DNA from: Lederbergia galactosidilytica
GTDB taxonomy: Bacteria > Bacillota > Bacilli > Bacillales > Bacillaceae_C
DNA: 64,000 nucleotides
Assembly (NCBI RefSeq): GCF_017873565.1
Contig: NZ_JAGGKH010000001.1
Span: 1 to 64,000, forward strand
Reading direction: 5' to 3'
The notes under the pieces are model-generated. The model had not been told where the DNA came from and did not search any database. It saw only the letters and a program-made list of their open reading frames with translations. Of the stretch, positions 35,323 to 45,147 are shown one piece after another. Position 1 is the stretch's first letter; every line of letters starts with the position of its first letter. The translations under genes and the position numbers were made by a program.

Positions 35323-36138
35323 CGTTTTATTTCGCCTCTTTATTCATTAATCAATTTATCTTACATTCAAACACGACTGTCATATCATTTCATCATTATG
35401 ATTACATAAAAACATTTGTATTTCTAATTATTAGGGGTACGACATTTTCATTTTTACATAAAAGATGGAATAGGTCCAAGCGAACGCTTCCAATGCTTTT
35501 TCGTTTTTAAAAATATCATGATAGGTTGGATACTTAAGAAAATCCTCGATCGTTTACAGAAATATCTTTTCTCATCTGTTTAATAAGAACTCTATTTTTC
35601 CCCTCTCTGCGACGATTTTTATGAAGTTAGCCAGTGATATATTTCCTTATTCCATCCTATTTGTATGCGATGACCCCTCCCCATTCATTCATAATTCCAT
35701 GCCTCTTCATATTACCATATTCTCCTCGCATTGGAATAGGTCTATTCAATAGGAACAAAAAGAAATATGCATGTTGTTGATCTGTGATTCATCACCCGGG
35801 CAACAGGCACCGCTGCTAGGAGAAAGATAACTCTGAAAGGGAGATTAATTGTTGAATTACGCAATGTTTCTGGAGGCAACGACTTAGCTACCACCACTAT
35901 TACGATGCGATTATTTTTAGGTTCATAGACCATTTCTAAAAAATACCTTTACAGGAACTAGACAATGTTTTGCTTCATAGAACTCTCTATGAATACACTA
36001 TTTCAGAAGCCGCAAGATTTTGACTCTATAAACTCCAACGAGCTGCTTTCATTGCGGACAATAGCAAGCAAAGAATCTTTCTCGCTTTGGATAAAAATTA
36101 AGTTAGCCTGTCACTATAAATTTATAATAGGCATTATC
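35323..36138. other. 820-base intergenic region
   Basis: Upstream region of the glutamate dehydrogenase gene and downstream of yugI. A 63-codon minus frame at 35742-35933 has no ribosome site. No repeats or regulatory sites were recognised. Confidence 0.35.
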
Positions 36139-36177
36139 CGAAAAGGAGGATGTCCTATTGATCAGACATCCTCCATC
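36139..36177 (-). terminator. Terminator of yugI
   Basis: GGAGGATGTC and GGACATCCTCC arms, running into TTTTC on the minus strand. Confidence 0.75.
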
Positions 36178-36183
36178 ATTCAC

Positions 36184-36573
36184 TTATTTCTTTAGTAAAT
36201 CTTTATTATCAGATTGCTTAATCCATTCTTGCAGTTTATCTTTTAATGTATTGAATCCTTCGCCACTTGTTTCAGCTGTGGAAACATTTGCAGGTTTACT
36301 TGGCTTCACTACTTTTGGCTTAGCTGGCGGCTCCTCTGTTGCTTTAATAGAGAGGCTAATTTTGCCATTGTCTGCGTTCACTTCTAAAACTTTCACATTC
36401 ACTTCATCCCCAACAGATAGAAATTCGTGAATATCTTTTACAAAGCCATGTTTAATTTCTGAAATATGGACAAGCCCTTGTGTTTGGTCATCTAAGGCCA
36501 CAAAAGCACCATAAGGTTGAATACCTGTTACTTTTCCTGTCAATACTGTGCCTGGTTCATATTTTGTCGTCAT
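36184..36573 (-). CDS. yugI: S1-domain RNA-binding protein (general stress protein 13)
   Basis: A 129-residue protein. Residues 1-75 form an S1 RNA-binding domain with YEPGTVLTGKVTGIQPYGAF, GLVHISEI and the closing KISLSIKA. The C-terminal 50 residues are Pro/Lys-rich and then helical (GFNTLKDKLQEWIKQS). B. subtilis YugI (GSP13) has the same architecture and binds the small ribosomal subunit. The start at 36573 is chosen because GGGAGTG lies 5-6 bases upstream; the frame seven codons longer would include that site. Monocistronic. Confidence 0.9.
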   Translation of the reverse strand: MTTKYEPGTVLTGKVTGIQPYGAFVALDDQTQGLVHISEIKHGFVKDIHEFLSVGDEVNVKVLEVNADNGKISLSIKATEEPPAKPKVVKPSKPANVSTAETSGEGFNTLKDKLQEWIKQSDNKDLLKK

Positions 36574-36793
36574 GGAAACACTCCCAATTTTCATATAATA
36601 TCTTCTATTTTACGCAATTTTATATTTTAACATAGATTTTTATCCAAATCAAAATATACGCTTCGCCACTATTTTCTTTTCCCGTTATTTCCTTGCTTAA
36701 ACCTCGTTTAAAAATTTTAGTTCGGGTAAACTAAGAAAAGCAGAAATGTCTCTCTGGCTGATTCAATATGAGGATAAGAATGGAGGTGAGTGG

Positions 36794-37642
36794 ATGACAA
36801 CCCTGTTCTCTAAACATTCCGCCCATATAAATAATATTGATCTCTACTATGAATCTTATCACCAGCAGCACGCACATGAAGTTCCAACCATTTTATTAAT
36901 TCATGGGTTTCTCTCTTCAACTTTTAGTTTTCGCAAATTAGCTCCACTTCTGGCTAATGATTTTCATGTTATCACCGTCGATTTTCCTCCGTTTGGGAAA
37001 AGTGGGAGACCTTCTTCTTTTCATTATTCTTATCAAAATATCGCCCATACTCTTTGGCTCTTATTAGATCAGTTCGATTATTCATCTTTAATTGGCATCG
37101 GCCACTCCATGGGCGGTCAATTAATCTTTAATATGATGCATCAAAGACCGAATCGTATCCAAAAAGGGATTTTTCTTTGTAGCTCTGGATATTTATCAAG
37201 AATAAAGCCACCATACACTTATTTATCGTACTTACCTTTTTTTGAAAAGGTCATTAAACGTCAGCTCGGAAAAACTGGCGTATTAGGCAACTTACATCAG
37301 GTCGTATATGACAAAAATATGATTGATGATGAGATGATCCGTGGCTATTCCGAACCTTTTGAAGATGATAAAATGTTTCGTGCCTTTAAAAAAATGATGC
37401 GGCACTGGGAGGGGGACTTGCCTTCTGAAATTTTGCAAACCATTCAAGTACCTTGCTTGTTTATTTGGGGAGAAAATGATCGTGTCGTTCCAATGAAGAC
37501 AGGGAAGCGGCTAGCGCAAGACCTACCCAACTCTCAGTTTATTTCTTTGCCACACACTGGCCACCTGCTTCCCGAAGAAAAGCCGTGGGAAGTATATCAG
37601 CATATAAAAGATTTTATCGATATTGCTGATAGGAAGCGGTGA
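36794..37642 (+). CDS. yugF: Alpha/beta hydrolase (YugF type)
   Basis: A 282-residue alpha/beta-fold hydrolase. LLIHGFLSST (oxyanion loop, about 35), the nucleophile elbow GIGHSMGGQ (about 98-106), the acid region WGENDRVVP (about 219) and the final His in LPHTGHLLPEE (about 250) complete a Ser-Asp-His triad. Substrate unknown; it may be a carboxylesterase or C-C hydrolase. GGAGGTGAG lies 3-7 bases before ATG 36794, whereas the longer frame from 36746 has no site. It precedes patB in the same direction, as in B. subtilis. Confidence 0.85.
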   Translation: MTTLFSKHSAHINNIDLYYESYHQQHAHEVPTILLIHGFLSSTFSFRKLAPLLANDFHVITVDFPPFGKSGRPSSFHYSYQNIAHTLWLLLDQFDYSSLIGIGHSMGGQLIFNMMHQRPNRIQKGIFLCSSGYLSRIKPPYTYLSYLPFFEKVIKRQLGKTGVLGNLHQVVYDKNMIDDEMIRGYSEPFEDDKMFRAFKKMMRHWEGDLPSEILQTIQVPCLFIWGENDRVVPMKTGKRLAQDLPNSQFISLPHTGHLLPEEKPWEVYQHIKDFIDIADRKR

Positions 37643-37747
37643 CATGTAAAAAGGAAGATCAATCGGACTTTTGAAACAATCTCTTTCAAAATAAATTAAA
37701 AATCGCTAGAATAGAAAGAGACATAAGTGTGCTGAGGAGGAAAAGCA

Positions 37748-38914
37748 ATGTACAAGTTAAATGAAAAAGCCGACAGAATCAATACCTCCTCCCTAAAATG
37801 GGATGGAATGAAACCGGCCTTCGGAAATAATGAACTTCTACCAATGTGGGTAGCGGATATGGATTTTAGTCCACCTATAGCTGTAATTGAAAAGTTAAAA
37901 GAAAGAATCGACCACGGAGTATTTGGCTACACAATTGCCAATGAAAATACAGCTCAGGCCATCGTAGATTGGACAAGCAAACGACATGGCTGGGAGATCC
38001 AACCGGAATGGATTTTATACAGTCCTGGTGTTGTCCCTTCCATTGGGATGGCCATTCAAGCTTTTACCGAAGTAGGGGATAAAGTTTTATTACAATCCCC
38101 TGTATACACACCTTTTTTCAACATGATTGAGAATAATATGAGAGAAGTTGTCAACTCTCCTTTAAAATTAGTAAATGGCCGTTATGAAATAGATTTTGCT
38201 GATTTTGAGGAAAAATTAAAATCTGGTGTAAAACTCTTTTTATTATGTAGTCCCCATAATCCTGGCGGTCGTGTATGGAGCAAAGAGGAATTAACAAAAA
38301 TTGCTGAGCTTTGTAAGCAGTATGGCGTATTGATTGCGGCGGATGAAATTCATGCTGATATTACCTTTGCGCCACATCAGCATTTTCCATTAACATCGCT
38401 AGATCCGTCTTATCAAGATTTTGTAGTAACATTTATGGCACCAAGCAAAACCTTCAATCTTGCTGGTTTACAAGCATCATTCCTCGTTGTTCCAAATCAG
38501 GAGATGCGCAAAAAACTCATATTGATTCAACAAACAGTGAATCTTACAAGCTTAAACACATTCGGAATGATCGCCATGGAAGCAGCTTATCGTGATGGAG
38601 AAGAATGGTTAAATGAATGTATCGATTATATTGAAGAAAATATAAATCTTATTGATGAAGTCATTTCCCAATCCATCCCAGAGCTTGAAGTAATGAGACC
38701 AGAAGGAAGCTATTTAGTTTGGATTGATTGTCGTAAAACTGGTTTAAATGATAAACAATTACGAGATACCCTTTTAGAAAAAGCCAAATTAGCCGTAAAC
38801 TTTGGTGCTTCTTATGGAAAAGGTGGAGAAGGTTTCATTCGCTTAAACCCTGCCTGCCACCGCTCGATTGTGGAAGAAGGATTAAATCGATTAAAATTAG
38901 CGTTTGAATCATGA
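37748..38914 (+). CDS. patB: PLP-dependent cystathionine beta-lyase / aminotransferase (PatB)
   Basis: A 388-residue fold-type I PLP enzyme of the MalY/PatB group. Visible are LPMWVADMDF (about 31-40), SPHNPGGRVWS, the pocket Asp in AADEIHADI and the PLP lysine in PSKTFNLAGL (about 236). B. subtilis PatB is a C-S lyase with aminotransferase side activity, acting on cystathionine and cysteine conjugates. GAGGAGG lies 8 bases before the ATG. It stands downstream of yugF with about 105 bases between and has its own terminator. Confidence 0.9.
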   Translation: MYKLNEKADRINTSSLKWDGMKPAFGNNELLPMWVADMDFSPPIAVIEKLKERIDHGVFGYTIANENTAQAIVDWTSKRHGWEIQPEWILYSPGVVPSIGMAIQAFTEVGDKVLLQSPVYTPFFNMIENNMREVVNSPLKLVNGRYEIDFADFEEKLKSGVKLFLLCSPHNPGGRVWSKEELTKIAELCKQYGVLIAADEIHADITFAPHQHFPLTSLDPSYQDFVVTFMAPSKTFNLAGLQASFLVVPNQEMRKKLILIQQTVNLTSLNTFGMIAMEAAYRDGEEWLNECIDYIEENINLIDEVISQSIPELEVMRPEGSYLVWIDCRKTGLNDKQLRDTLLEKAKLAVNFGASYGKGGEGFIRLNPACHRSIVEEGLNRLKLAFES

Positions 38915-38969
38915 TTATCATCTTGTCATAGTAAAATTCCATGAAAATCACTAGTCCTTTTAGAAAATC

Positions 38970-39002
38970 AAAGCACCCAATTCATTATGTGGGTGCTTTT
39001 TC
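38970..39002 (+). terminator. Terminator of patB
   Basis: AAGCACCCA (38971-38979) pairs with TGGGTGCTT (38990-38998), followed by T-run. Confidence 0.8.
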
Positions 39003-39035
39003 ATACTTTCGCTTGTGAATACTTTTTAAATGACA

Positions 39036-39160
39036 TGACCATAGGACAAGGTCGAGCATATGGCCTGGTGTATCCCGCGACAGGAACATGTTAGAACGGT
39101 GAAGACATGAGGTCCTAGCGTCTCTAGTCATTCCTCATACACCCGCTTGTACCTCTGTTT
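39036..39160. repeat. AGGAC-core repeat region
   Basis: GACCATAGGACAAGGTC (39037-39053) is a small hairpin with AGGAC in the loop; GCGACAGGAACATG follows at 39078. This matches other small repeats in the window. No gene. Confidence 0.4.
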
Positions 39161-39162
39161 TA

Positions 39163-39702
39163 TCATTCTTTTTCCGTCGCAGGTTGCTTATCTTTTGTGA
39201 TTTCCCCACAAGCAATTCGTTCGCCCGAATTTCCTGCTGGCTGGCTCATCCCGTCGTCTGCGTCTTCATGAATCACGATCGATGTACCATCCACTGTATA
39301 GAGGGAGCCATTCCCTTCTTTAAATTTAATTCCTTCGGCTACAAAGTCTACTTTTGCTTTTCCATCTTCATCTACCATTAAGTTAGGAAGATCCCCTGCA
39401 TGTGGACCTTTCGGGTTCAATAATCCATGCTCTTTATCATCTGGATTAAAATGATCCCCGGCTGAAAGAAAATTCGGAGGTTCGCATTTCCATTGATCAT
39501 GAATATGCATCGCATGTTCACCAGGTGGGAGTCCTTCTAAATCAACCTTGATCTTTATCCCACCCGCTTGATCATCCAATGTCACTTTTCCTAAACTATC
39601 ACCATCCCGATTAATTACATCCACTTCCAACTTTTTCGGTGGTGTGCCACTTTCACAAGCAATAAGCAGAAAACAAAATAGAAAAGGGAAAATTTTTTTC
39701 AC
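39163..39702 (-). CDS. sodC: Cu/Zn-type superoxide dismutase, lipoprotein
   Basis: A 179-residue protein of the SodC family. A lipoprotein signal with LLIAC (Cys about 16) is followed by the SOD domain: metal His in MHIHDQ, GDHFNPDD, GPHAGDLPN, and the last His in VIHEDADDGMSQPAGNSGER. The disulfide Cys are in WKCEPP and IACGEI. All usual ligands appear present, unlike B. subtilis YojM, which lacks one. It should act outside the membrane against superoxide. The start is GTG at 39702, with GGAGGGG 6 bases upstream. Confidence 0.88.
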   Translation of the reverse strand: MKKIFPFLFCFLLIACESGTPPKKLEVDVINRDGDSLGKVTLDDQAGGIKIKVDLEGLPPGEHAMHIHDQWKCEPPNFLSAGDHFNPDDKEHGLLNPKGPHAGDLPNLMVDEDGKAKVDFVAEGIKFKEGNGSLYTVDGTSIVIHEDADDGMSQPAGNSGERIACGEITKDKQPATEKE

Positions 39703-39934
39703 GTATACCCCTCCAAAAAAAGAAGTCATTGTTCGTCATTATTGCCATCGTAAAAATGAAATATCCTTTTCGGAGAGAAGTTCTTACGATTACTTAAAAA
39801 ATAGCACCACCAAATGTTTTAATTAAAGTCTTATTATAATGTCACCCAGTAACATAGGGTGAAAGAAAAGGATAAATACACAGGGGATATACCTCCTAAG
39901 TTTCTTCAACTAAATCTCCCGTTCGTGCAATACA

Positions 39935-40135
39935 TTAGCTTTTGTTTTTCTGGAGTAAATCTATTATGTAAAAAAGTTGGGTTACAATAAATGAACCAAT
40001 GAGAATTAAAAGTAATCCTATAACCATATCGACTTCACCAGCTGAATCAGGACCGATTAATGATGGGATAATAAAGATGAATGATACTATACCTATCATT
40101 ATAGCTAGCAAAAAAATACTTATATAACGTCCCAA
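39935..40135 (-). CDS. Small membrane protein, 66 aa
   Basis: A protein with two membrane segments (YISIFLLAIMIGIVSFIFII and VIGLLLILIGSFIVTQLFYI) and a short tail DLLQKNKS. The TTG at 40135 is chosen because GGAGGGG lies 6 bases upstream. An ATG 22 codons earlier gives a polar extension containing that site and is less likely. No family recognised. Confidence 0.55.
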   Translation of the reverse strand: MGRYISIFLLAIMIGIVSFIFIIPSLIGPDSAGEVDMVIGLLLILIGSFIVTQLFYIIDLLQKNKS

Positions 40136-40439
40136 TACTTCCCCTCCCGTATATAAAAAATCGTCTCCACTTATCGTAGAATGACCCATTTGCTTAATCA
40201 ATACATATCTCTAATTTCGGAACTAACTCTTTTTAGTTATGGAAAAAATCTTTGATTGCCAAACAACGTAATATGAAGAGAATTGAGCAACTGTTCGTCT
40301 TCAGCACTTGCATCAGCTTGGGAGGAATACCCGCTCTGGATGTTTCTGTTTAATTGTCCCACATATACTTGTTGCAATTAAAGTAATTTTCACTTAATAG
40401 TCGTGGTAAAAAAATGAGGTCAATAAGAGATCAAATCAA
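40136..40439. other. Intergenic, 300 bases
   Basis: No coding frame or site recognised. Confidence 0.3.
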
Positions 40440-40475
40440 TAAAAAAGTACACCACTACTATTTAAGTGATGTACC
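40440..40475 (-). terminator. Terminator of the 40.6 kb small gene
   Basis: GTACATCACT and AGTGGTGTAC arms run into TTTTTTATT on the minus strand. Confidence 0.65.
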
Positions 40476-40573
40476 GATTTTATTATTGGGACGAAACATT
40501 AAAGACAAATTACTGCTCTCATCATAAAAATTTACACTCACTTGTCTTTAATTTTACACATAGGGGCAGTTTT

Positions 40574-40792
40574 TTATGAATGTTGATTTTTCTGTTCTTC
40601 CTTCAACCGCTCTTCTAATTCCTTCGCCTTTGCTTCTTGTTTCTTGGAAATCTTTTTGAAAAAGAAAACAACTAAGCCCGCCACGATAACGACAAGGACT
40701 AATTGGATAAAAGCAGGAATATATTCAGTTTTATCCTCCGGAAAATACATTGGGATAATATTCAACACAAAAAAGTGAAAGATTGATAACAA
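40574..40792 (-). CDS. Small membrane protein with charged tail, 72 aa
   Basis: One N-terminal hydrophobic stretch (SIFHFFVLNIIPMYF), a second membrane segment (FIQLVLVVIVAGLVVFFF) and a Lys/Glu-rich helical tail (KKISKKQEAKAKELEERLK), probably a coiled coil. I chose TTG at 40792 because AAAGGA lies 8 bases upstream. The ATG at 40801 sits directly on that AAAGG and has no spacing. Unknown function. Confidence 0.55.
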   Translation of the reverse strand: MLSIFHFFVLNIIPMYFPEDKTEYIPAFIQLVLVVIVAGLVVFFFKKISKKQEAKAKELEERLKEEQKNQHS

Positions 40793-41073
40793 AGGAAACA
40801 TCCTTTCTCATTGCTTAGGAAAATATCAGATCCTAGCTTGTGGATTATAAATAGTAGGTATTTCAGTGTTCAGCGCCTGCAAACTTTCGGGCCCTCCTGT
40901 GATACTTCAACATCCATCTGCTTTAAACTCATGCTGTTTCCTATATCTCGTCCAAGCCCCTCTAAAGTTTGTACGCCGCTAATGGCCACCATATGCTTTT
41001 GTTATAAGTATGACTCTATTTATTATATCAAAGCAGTCCACCAAGAACCAATGATCATCTTCGACAAATATGT
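40793..41073. other. Intergenic, 280 bases
   Basis: A 40-codon minus frame (40870-40992) reads plausibly (GVQTLEGLGRDIGNSMSLKQ) but has no ribosome site, so it is at most a gene remnant. Confidence 0.3.
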
Positions 41074-41101
41074 GAAAACCGCCATATTGCTATGGCGGTT
41101 A
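41074..41101 (-). terminator. Terminator of ppiB
   Basis: AACCGCCATA and TATGGCGGTT arms run into TTC on the minus strand. Confidence 0.6.
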
Positions 41102-41135
41102 CTGTTAACAAACATTTTTTTAAAACAAAAAAGAT

Positions 41136-41741
41136 TTAGTCCTTAATAATATCAATACTTTCAATCACAACATCTTCCACTGGCTTGTCACCAGGTTGTG
41201 TTTCAACGTTTGCAATTTTATCTACGACATCCATACCTTCAATTACCTGACCAAATACAGTATGACGGTGATCTAAATGAGGTGTACCACCTTTTTCCAT
41301 ATAGGCATTAATAATTTCCTCTGGAAAACCAGCTTTCTCCAGTTGTGGTTTAAAGCCAGGATCCATATGATTATTTTGGACAATAAAGAATTGGCTTCCG
41401 TTTGTATTTGGGCCAGCATTCGCCATGGAAAGCGCTCCGCGAAGATTAAACAGATCTAATGTGAATTCATCTTCAAAAGAGTCTCCATAAATACTTTCTC
41501 CACCCATTCCAGTACCTGTCGGGTCGCCCCCTTGGATCATAAAGTCAGGAATGACACGATGGAAAATAATGCCATTATAATACCCGTCTTTCGCATGGGT
41601 CACAAAGTTTTCAACTGTTTTTGGCGCTTGTTTCGGGAAAAGTTTTATCTTAATAGAGCCCTGATTCGTATTCATTTGCACGACTTTCTCATCTTCTGCT
41701 ACTTCTACTGATAATTGTGGATATACTTGTTGATCTGTCAT
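41136..41741 (-). CDS. ppiB: Cyclophilin-type peptidyl-prolyl isomerase
   Basis: A 201-residue cyclophilin. After an acidic N-terminal extension, the domain shows [20 protein letters not shown] (about 53-72), [35 protein letters not shown] and [17 protein letters not shown], all hallmarks of active cyclophilins. It is longer than B. subtilis PpiB (143) by the N-terminal extension and an insert around [15 protein letters not shown], resembling longer cyclophilins of other bacilli. No signal peptide, so cytoplasmic. AAGGAG lies 8 bases before the ATG. Confidence 0.9.
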   Translation of the reverse strand: MTDQQVYPQLSVEVAEDEKVVQMNTNQGSIKIKLFPKQAPKTVENFVTHAKDGYYNGIIFHRVIPDFMIQGGDPTGTGMGGESIYGDSFEDEFTLDLFNLRGALSMANAGPNTNGSQFFIVQNNHMDPGFKPQLEKAGFPEEIINAYMEKGGTPHLDHRHTVFGQVIEGMDVVDKIANVETQPGDKPVEDVVIESIDIIKD

Positions 41742-41970
41742 CTCTTCATCTCCTTATATTCGAACCCTGTTCATATGTATATTTCCTTCAAGATGTTACT
41801 TTACAGGATTTCCCATTAAATCGCAACAAGTGCGCTATATTGATCGAAATTCAAATATTTTTAGATAGAAAACGGCAAAAGAAGATTTTCTCATGTTTTT
41901 ACTAAAGCAAATTAAGAAAAATGAAAACCTCCTCAAATTATGTTACTTTACAAATGGGAGGAGAATTCAA

Positions 41971-42678
41971 ATGAGTGAACAACAATTAAGAGGAAAAACG
42001 GCGATCGTAACGGGAGCAAGCAGTGGAATCGGAGCTGCGATTGCTAAGGAACTGATGAAAGCTGGGGCCAATGTTGTCCTTGCTGCAAGAAACGAGCAAA
42101 AGCTTGCGGAAATAACGGCGGAGATTGAACAAAAAGAAAAGTTTCTCTGTATAAAGGCAGACATGACGAAGCAACAAGATGTCGATGCCCTAGCAGAACG
42201 CACGAAAGCAAAATTCGGAAAAGTCGATATCCTTGTCAATAATGCCGGGATGATGGGATCAAGCTCTGTTGTCAATGGTGCGGTTGCTGATTGGGAGCAA
42301 ATGATTGATATTAATATTAAAGGTGTTCTTTATGGTATTCATTCTGTGCTACCTGAAATGGTAGAGAGAGGAAATGGCCATATCGTGAATATCGGTTCTG
42401 AATCAGGCTTTGAGGTTGAGAAGAGGCTTACAGTATACTGTGCCACGAAGTTTGCTGTACGTGCGCTTTCTACAGGCTTGGAAAAAGAACTGGCTAAAAC
42501 AGGTGTACGTGTGACCAATATCTCTCCAGGTATGGTGGAAACACCACTAAGCTCTATGAGTCCCTTTGAAGAGGACAGAAAAAAACTGAAAGCAACGGAC
42601 ATTGCTCAAGCGGTTATTTATGCCGTGACCCAACCAGATTATGTGAATGTAAATGAAATTACGGTTAGACCAGTGTAA
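41971..42678 (+). CDS. Short-chain dehydrogenase/reductase
   Basis: A 235-residue classical SDR. The NAD(P) motif TGASSGIG is near residues 13-20, NNAG near 88-91, the catalytic Ser in NIGSESGF and Tyr-Lys in YCATK (about 151-155). AARN after the second strand suggests NADP preference. It resembles YdfG-like or serine dehydrogenase-type oxidoreductases; substrate unknown. ATG at 41971 follows GGGAGGAG at 7 bases. Monocistronic. Confidence 0.85.
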   Translation: MSEQQLRGKTAIVTGASSGIGAAIAKELMKAGANVVLAARNEQKLAEITAEIEQKEKFLCIKADMTKQQDVDALAERTKAKFGKVDILVNNAGMMGSSSVVNGAVADWEQMIDINIKGVLYGIHSVLPEMVERGNGHIVNIGSESGFEVEKRLTVYCATKFAVRALSTGLEKELAKTGVRVTNISPGMVETPLSSMSPFEEDRKKLKATDIAQAVIYAVTQPDYVNVNEITVRPV

Positions 42679-42809
42679 TAGCTTTTTATTTGGGCTACTG
42701 GTCACATTAGAACCAGCTCCATTGAACTTTCACAAAAATTTAGCCCGCTTTCTTTTTATCCCAGAATCTTTCATAATAGAATAAGTAGGAAACAGGAAGG
42801 AGATTGGCT

Positions 42810-43205
42810 ATGAATCTTGGTGATATTATCGTAACTAATAAAAAAACGGGGAAATATATCGGGGAAATTACGGCTATTCAAGGAGATATGTTAACAGTCC
42901 GAATTTTAGCGGTACTGAATCATCCTCGCCAAGGGGATCTACATAATCCGCTGCAAGCAGATGTCCCCTTTTTTCATGAACGCAAAGCTTTGGCATATCG
43001 TGAACAAACAAATATACAAGCGCGGATTGCTAAGGCTTATGAAGGAGAAATTCCCGACTACAAAGACTCTTTAAAAAAAGCCTTCCAAGCTTATAAAGAG
43101 AAGCTTGAAACGGAACCAGAAGAGGCTTATAACAAACTAGCTTTACAAGCATTAGATAGTATCGCTAAAGAATATACATTGATGTATTCCATCACATTTG
43201 ATTAA
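42810..43205 (+). CDS. kapB: Kinase-associated lipoprotein B homologue (KapB)
   Basis: A 131-residue protein matching KapB: KTGKYIGEI near residue 12, VRILAVLNHPRQGDLHNP near 32, VPFFHERKALAYREQTNI near 52 and YEGEIPDYKDSLKKA near 80. In B. subtilis KapB lies next to and assists the sporulation kinase KinB feeding the phosphorelay. No kinB gene is present on either side here. As in some relatives, no lipobox is visible in this start, so a lipoprotein nature is doubtful. ATG 42810 follows AAGGAG at 7 bases; TTG 42804 is a weaker alternative. Confidence 0.85.
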   Translation: MNLGDIIVTNKKTGKYIGEITAIQGDMLTVRILAVLNHPRQGDLHNPLQADVPFFHERKALAYREQTNIQARIAKAYEGEIPDYKDSLKKAFQAYKEKLETEPEEAYNKLALQALDSIAKEYTLMYSITFD

Positions 43206-43228
43206 TGCCCAGTATTGGGCATTTTTTC
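43204..43228 (+). terminator. Terminator of kapB
   Basis: AATGCCC and GGGCATT arms followed by TTTTT, overlapping the stop codon. Confidence 0.75.
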
Positions 43229-43537
43229 GTTGGAAACAGAAATAACAGGAGTCGAGTATTCGAATGATCATGTAGAAAATATGAAATGATACTCCTGCAA
43301 GAGAATAAGATAAGGCCTCGATGAGACCACCCCAGTGCGCAATGAAGGATCAAATGCTAAGTAAGTTTGTGACCTACAACCTATAGGTCTAGCCCGTAAA
43401 AAACGAGCATACTTCATTTCGCGGCATTCAAAAACAATTTCTCGTCCCACATTTTTTCCCATTCCCCCAGGAATCAACATCAAAAAGAAAGGCAAGGCTT
43501 ATTGAATTATTTTATCATTGTACTATAATATTATTTA
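43229..43537. other. Intergenic, 310 bases
   Basis: A 75-codon minus frame here lacks a ribosome site. Nothing recognised except the AT-rich upstream part of the MFS gene. Confidence 0.3.
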
Positions 43538-44788
43538 GTGTTACGAAATAAATATTATCAGGAAGGTGTTAATATTAGTATTGCAAAGCGAAATTTGCTG
43601 ATCATGTGGTTTTGTAACTTTTTAGTTGCGGCAAGCATGACGATGGTCGTCCCATTTATTTCTTTATATATTGAAACTTTCGGAGATTTTAGTGATGAGT
43701 ATGTGCAAAGATGGGCGGGTTTAGTTTTTGGGGTAACATTTATAAGTGCTTTTCTTTTTTCTCCTCTTTGGGGGAAAATTGGTGATAAATACGGATTTAA
43801 GCCGATTCTCCTCATTACAGGATTTGGAATTGCTTTATCCGTTTTTATTATGGGAATTGTAAGTAATGTGATTGGACTCTTCATCCTACGAATGTTCATG
43901 GGGATTGTAACTGGCTTTATCCCTACGTCCATTGCATTGATTTCGAAGCAGACGCCCAAAAGTGAAGCTGGTAAAACACTTGGGACATTACAAATGGGGA
44001 ATGTTTCAGGTAGCCTTTTTGGTCCTTTGCTTGGAGGTTTAATGGCGGATACCTTTGGTTTTCAATATACATTCATCCTAACCTCAATTGGTGTGGCGAT
44101 TGCTTCAACTGTTGTTCTTTTTGGAATACGAGAGATTAAGCAAACAGAAGAAGAACTTAAAAATATAAAACCACATACAAGTAAAGATGTAATAAAATTG
44201 ATCTTTAATCGAAAATTGCTGATTATGGTGATGCTTGTTGCCTTGCTCATTCAAATCGGTAATTTCAGCATTCAACCGCTTTTAGCCTTGTATGTCAGTG
44301 ATCTGACAAAAGCAACCAGTGTCGCATTTCTATCGGGTATGGCCTTTTCCGCCACTGGTTTTGGAAACTTACTTCTTACCCGCCAATGGGGAAAATTAGG
44401 AGACTCTATCGGCTTTGAAAAAGTTTTACTCATTCTACTGGTACTCGCGTCAATCTTAATTGTTCCTCAAGCATTCGTCTCTGAACTTTGGCAGCTTGTC
44501 CTCTTAAGATTTTTATATGGTATGGCTGTTGGCGGTATGCTCCCTTGTATTACAGCTTATATTCGTCTTGAAGCGCCGCTCGATATGCAAGGAGAAGTGC
44601 TAGGTTATAATCAAAGTTTCCGTTTTTTAGGCAATGTAATTGGCCCAGCATTGGGAGGTTTTGTCGCAGGCTTCGGAGGAATTTCCAGCGTCTTTTATGT
44701 AACAGGCAGTTTATTTCTCGTTGGCTTTGTTCTGCTATTCGTTAGCTTAAAACATACCGAGCAAAAGAATTTAAGTGAGAGTTTTTAA
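43538..44788 (+). CDS. MFS multidrug-type transporter
   Basis: A 416-residue major facilitator with 12 hydrophobic segments. The loop motif SPLWGKIGDKYGFKP (about 77-91) is the MFS motif A, and the motif C-like region GPLLGGLMADTFG is near 158-170, typical of the 12-TMS drug:H+ antiporters (YttB/MdtG-like). Substrate unknown. The start is uncertain: GTG at 43538 has no ribosome site, while AGGAAGG at 43559-43565 would suit a start at the rare ATT codon 43573. Terminator about 120 bases downstream. Confidence 0.82.
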   Translation: MLRNKYYQEGVNISIAKRNLLIMWFCNFLVAASMTMVVPFISLYIETFGDFSDEYVQRWAGLVFGVTFISAFLFSPLWGKIGDKYGFKPILLITGFGIALSVFIMGIVSNVIGLFILRMFMGIVTGFIPTSIALISKQTPKSEAGKTLGTLQMGNVSGSLFGPLLGGLMADTFGFQYTFILTSIGVAIASTVVLFGIREIKQTEEELKNIKPHTSKDVIKLIFNRKLLIMVMLVALLIQIGNFSIQPLLALYVSDLTKATSVAFLSGMAFSATGFGNLLLTRQWGKLGDSIGFEKVLLILLVLASILIVPQAFVSELWQLVLLRFLYGMAVGGMLPCITAYIRLEAPLDMQGEVLGYNQSFRFLGNVIGPALGGFVAGFGGISSVFYVTGSLFLVGFVLLFVSLKHTEQKNLSESF

Positions 44789-45147
44789 TACTTCCTATCT
44801 AAACAAAAAATTTGCTCTCCCTGTAGCACATGGACAGTTTACTTTTTTGATCGCCCGCAGTTTATGTTTGAAACCTCAACAGGATAGCAAACAATTGTTT
44901 TTCGGCTCGTACTTCCAGGATTACATGGAAGTATTTTTTGTATGTTGAAAAACACGTTTATCCTGATTTCCCTACTAGTAATTATGAACATTTTGTGAAT
45001 AATACAATTATACAATTTGTTTCTACCTATTTAATAACTAAATATAAGTTTTTGCTTTCCTAAGTTTATTTTGTGAAAGAAAACCAATTCTACGTTATAC
45101 TCACATTAAATGCTTTGGATCGAAGCCGTGAAAAGGAGGATTTTATT
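44789..45147. other. Intergenic with terminator at 44909-44939
   Basis: TACTTCCA (44910-44917) pairs with TGGAAGTA (44926-44933) and is followed by TTTTTT, terminating the MFS transcript. The last 150 bases are AT-rich and must contain the mrp promoter, not pinpointed. Confidence 0.55.

Noticed and set aside
35742-35933. 63-codon minus frame upstream of glutamate dehydrogenase
   Set aside because: No ribosome site and no recognisable protein.
40870-40992. 40-codon minus frame MVAISGVQTLEGLG
   Set aside because: Plausible residues but no ribosome site; at most a remnant, kept only as a note.
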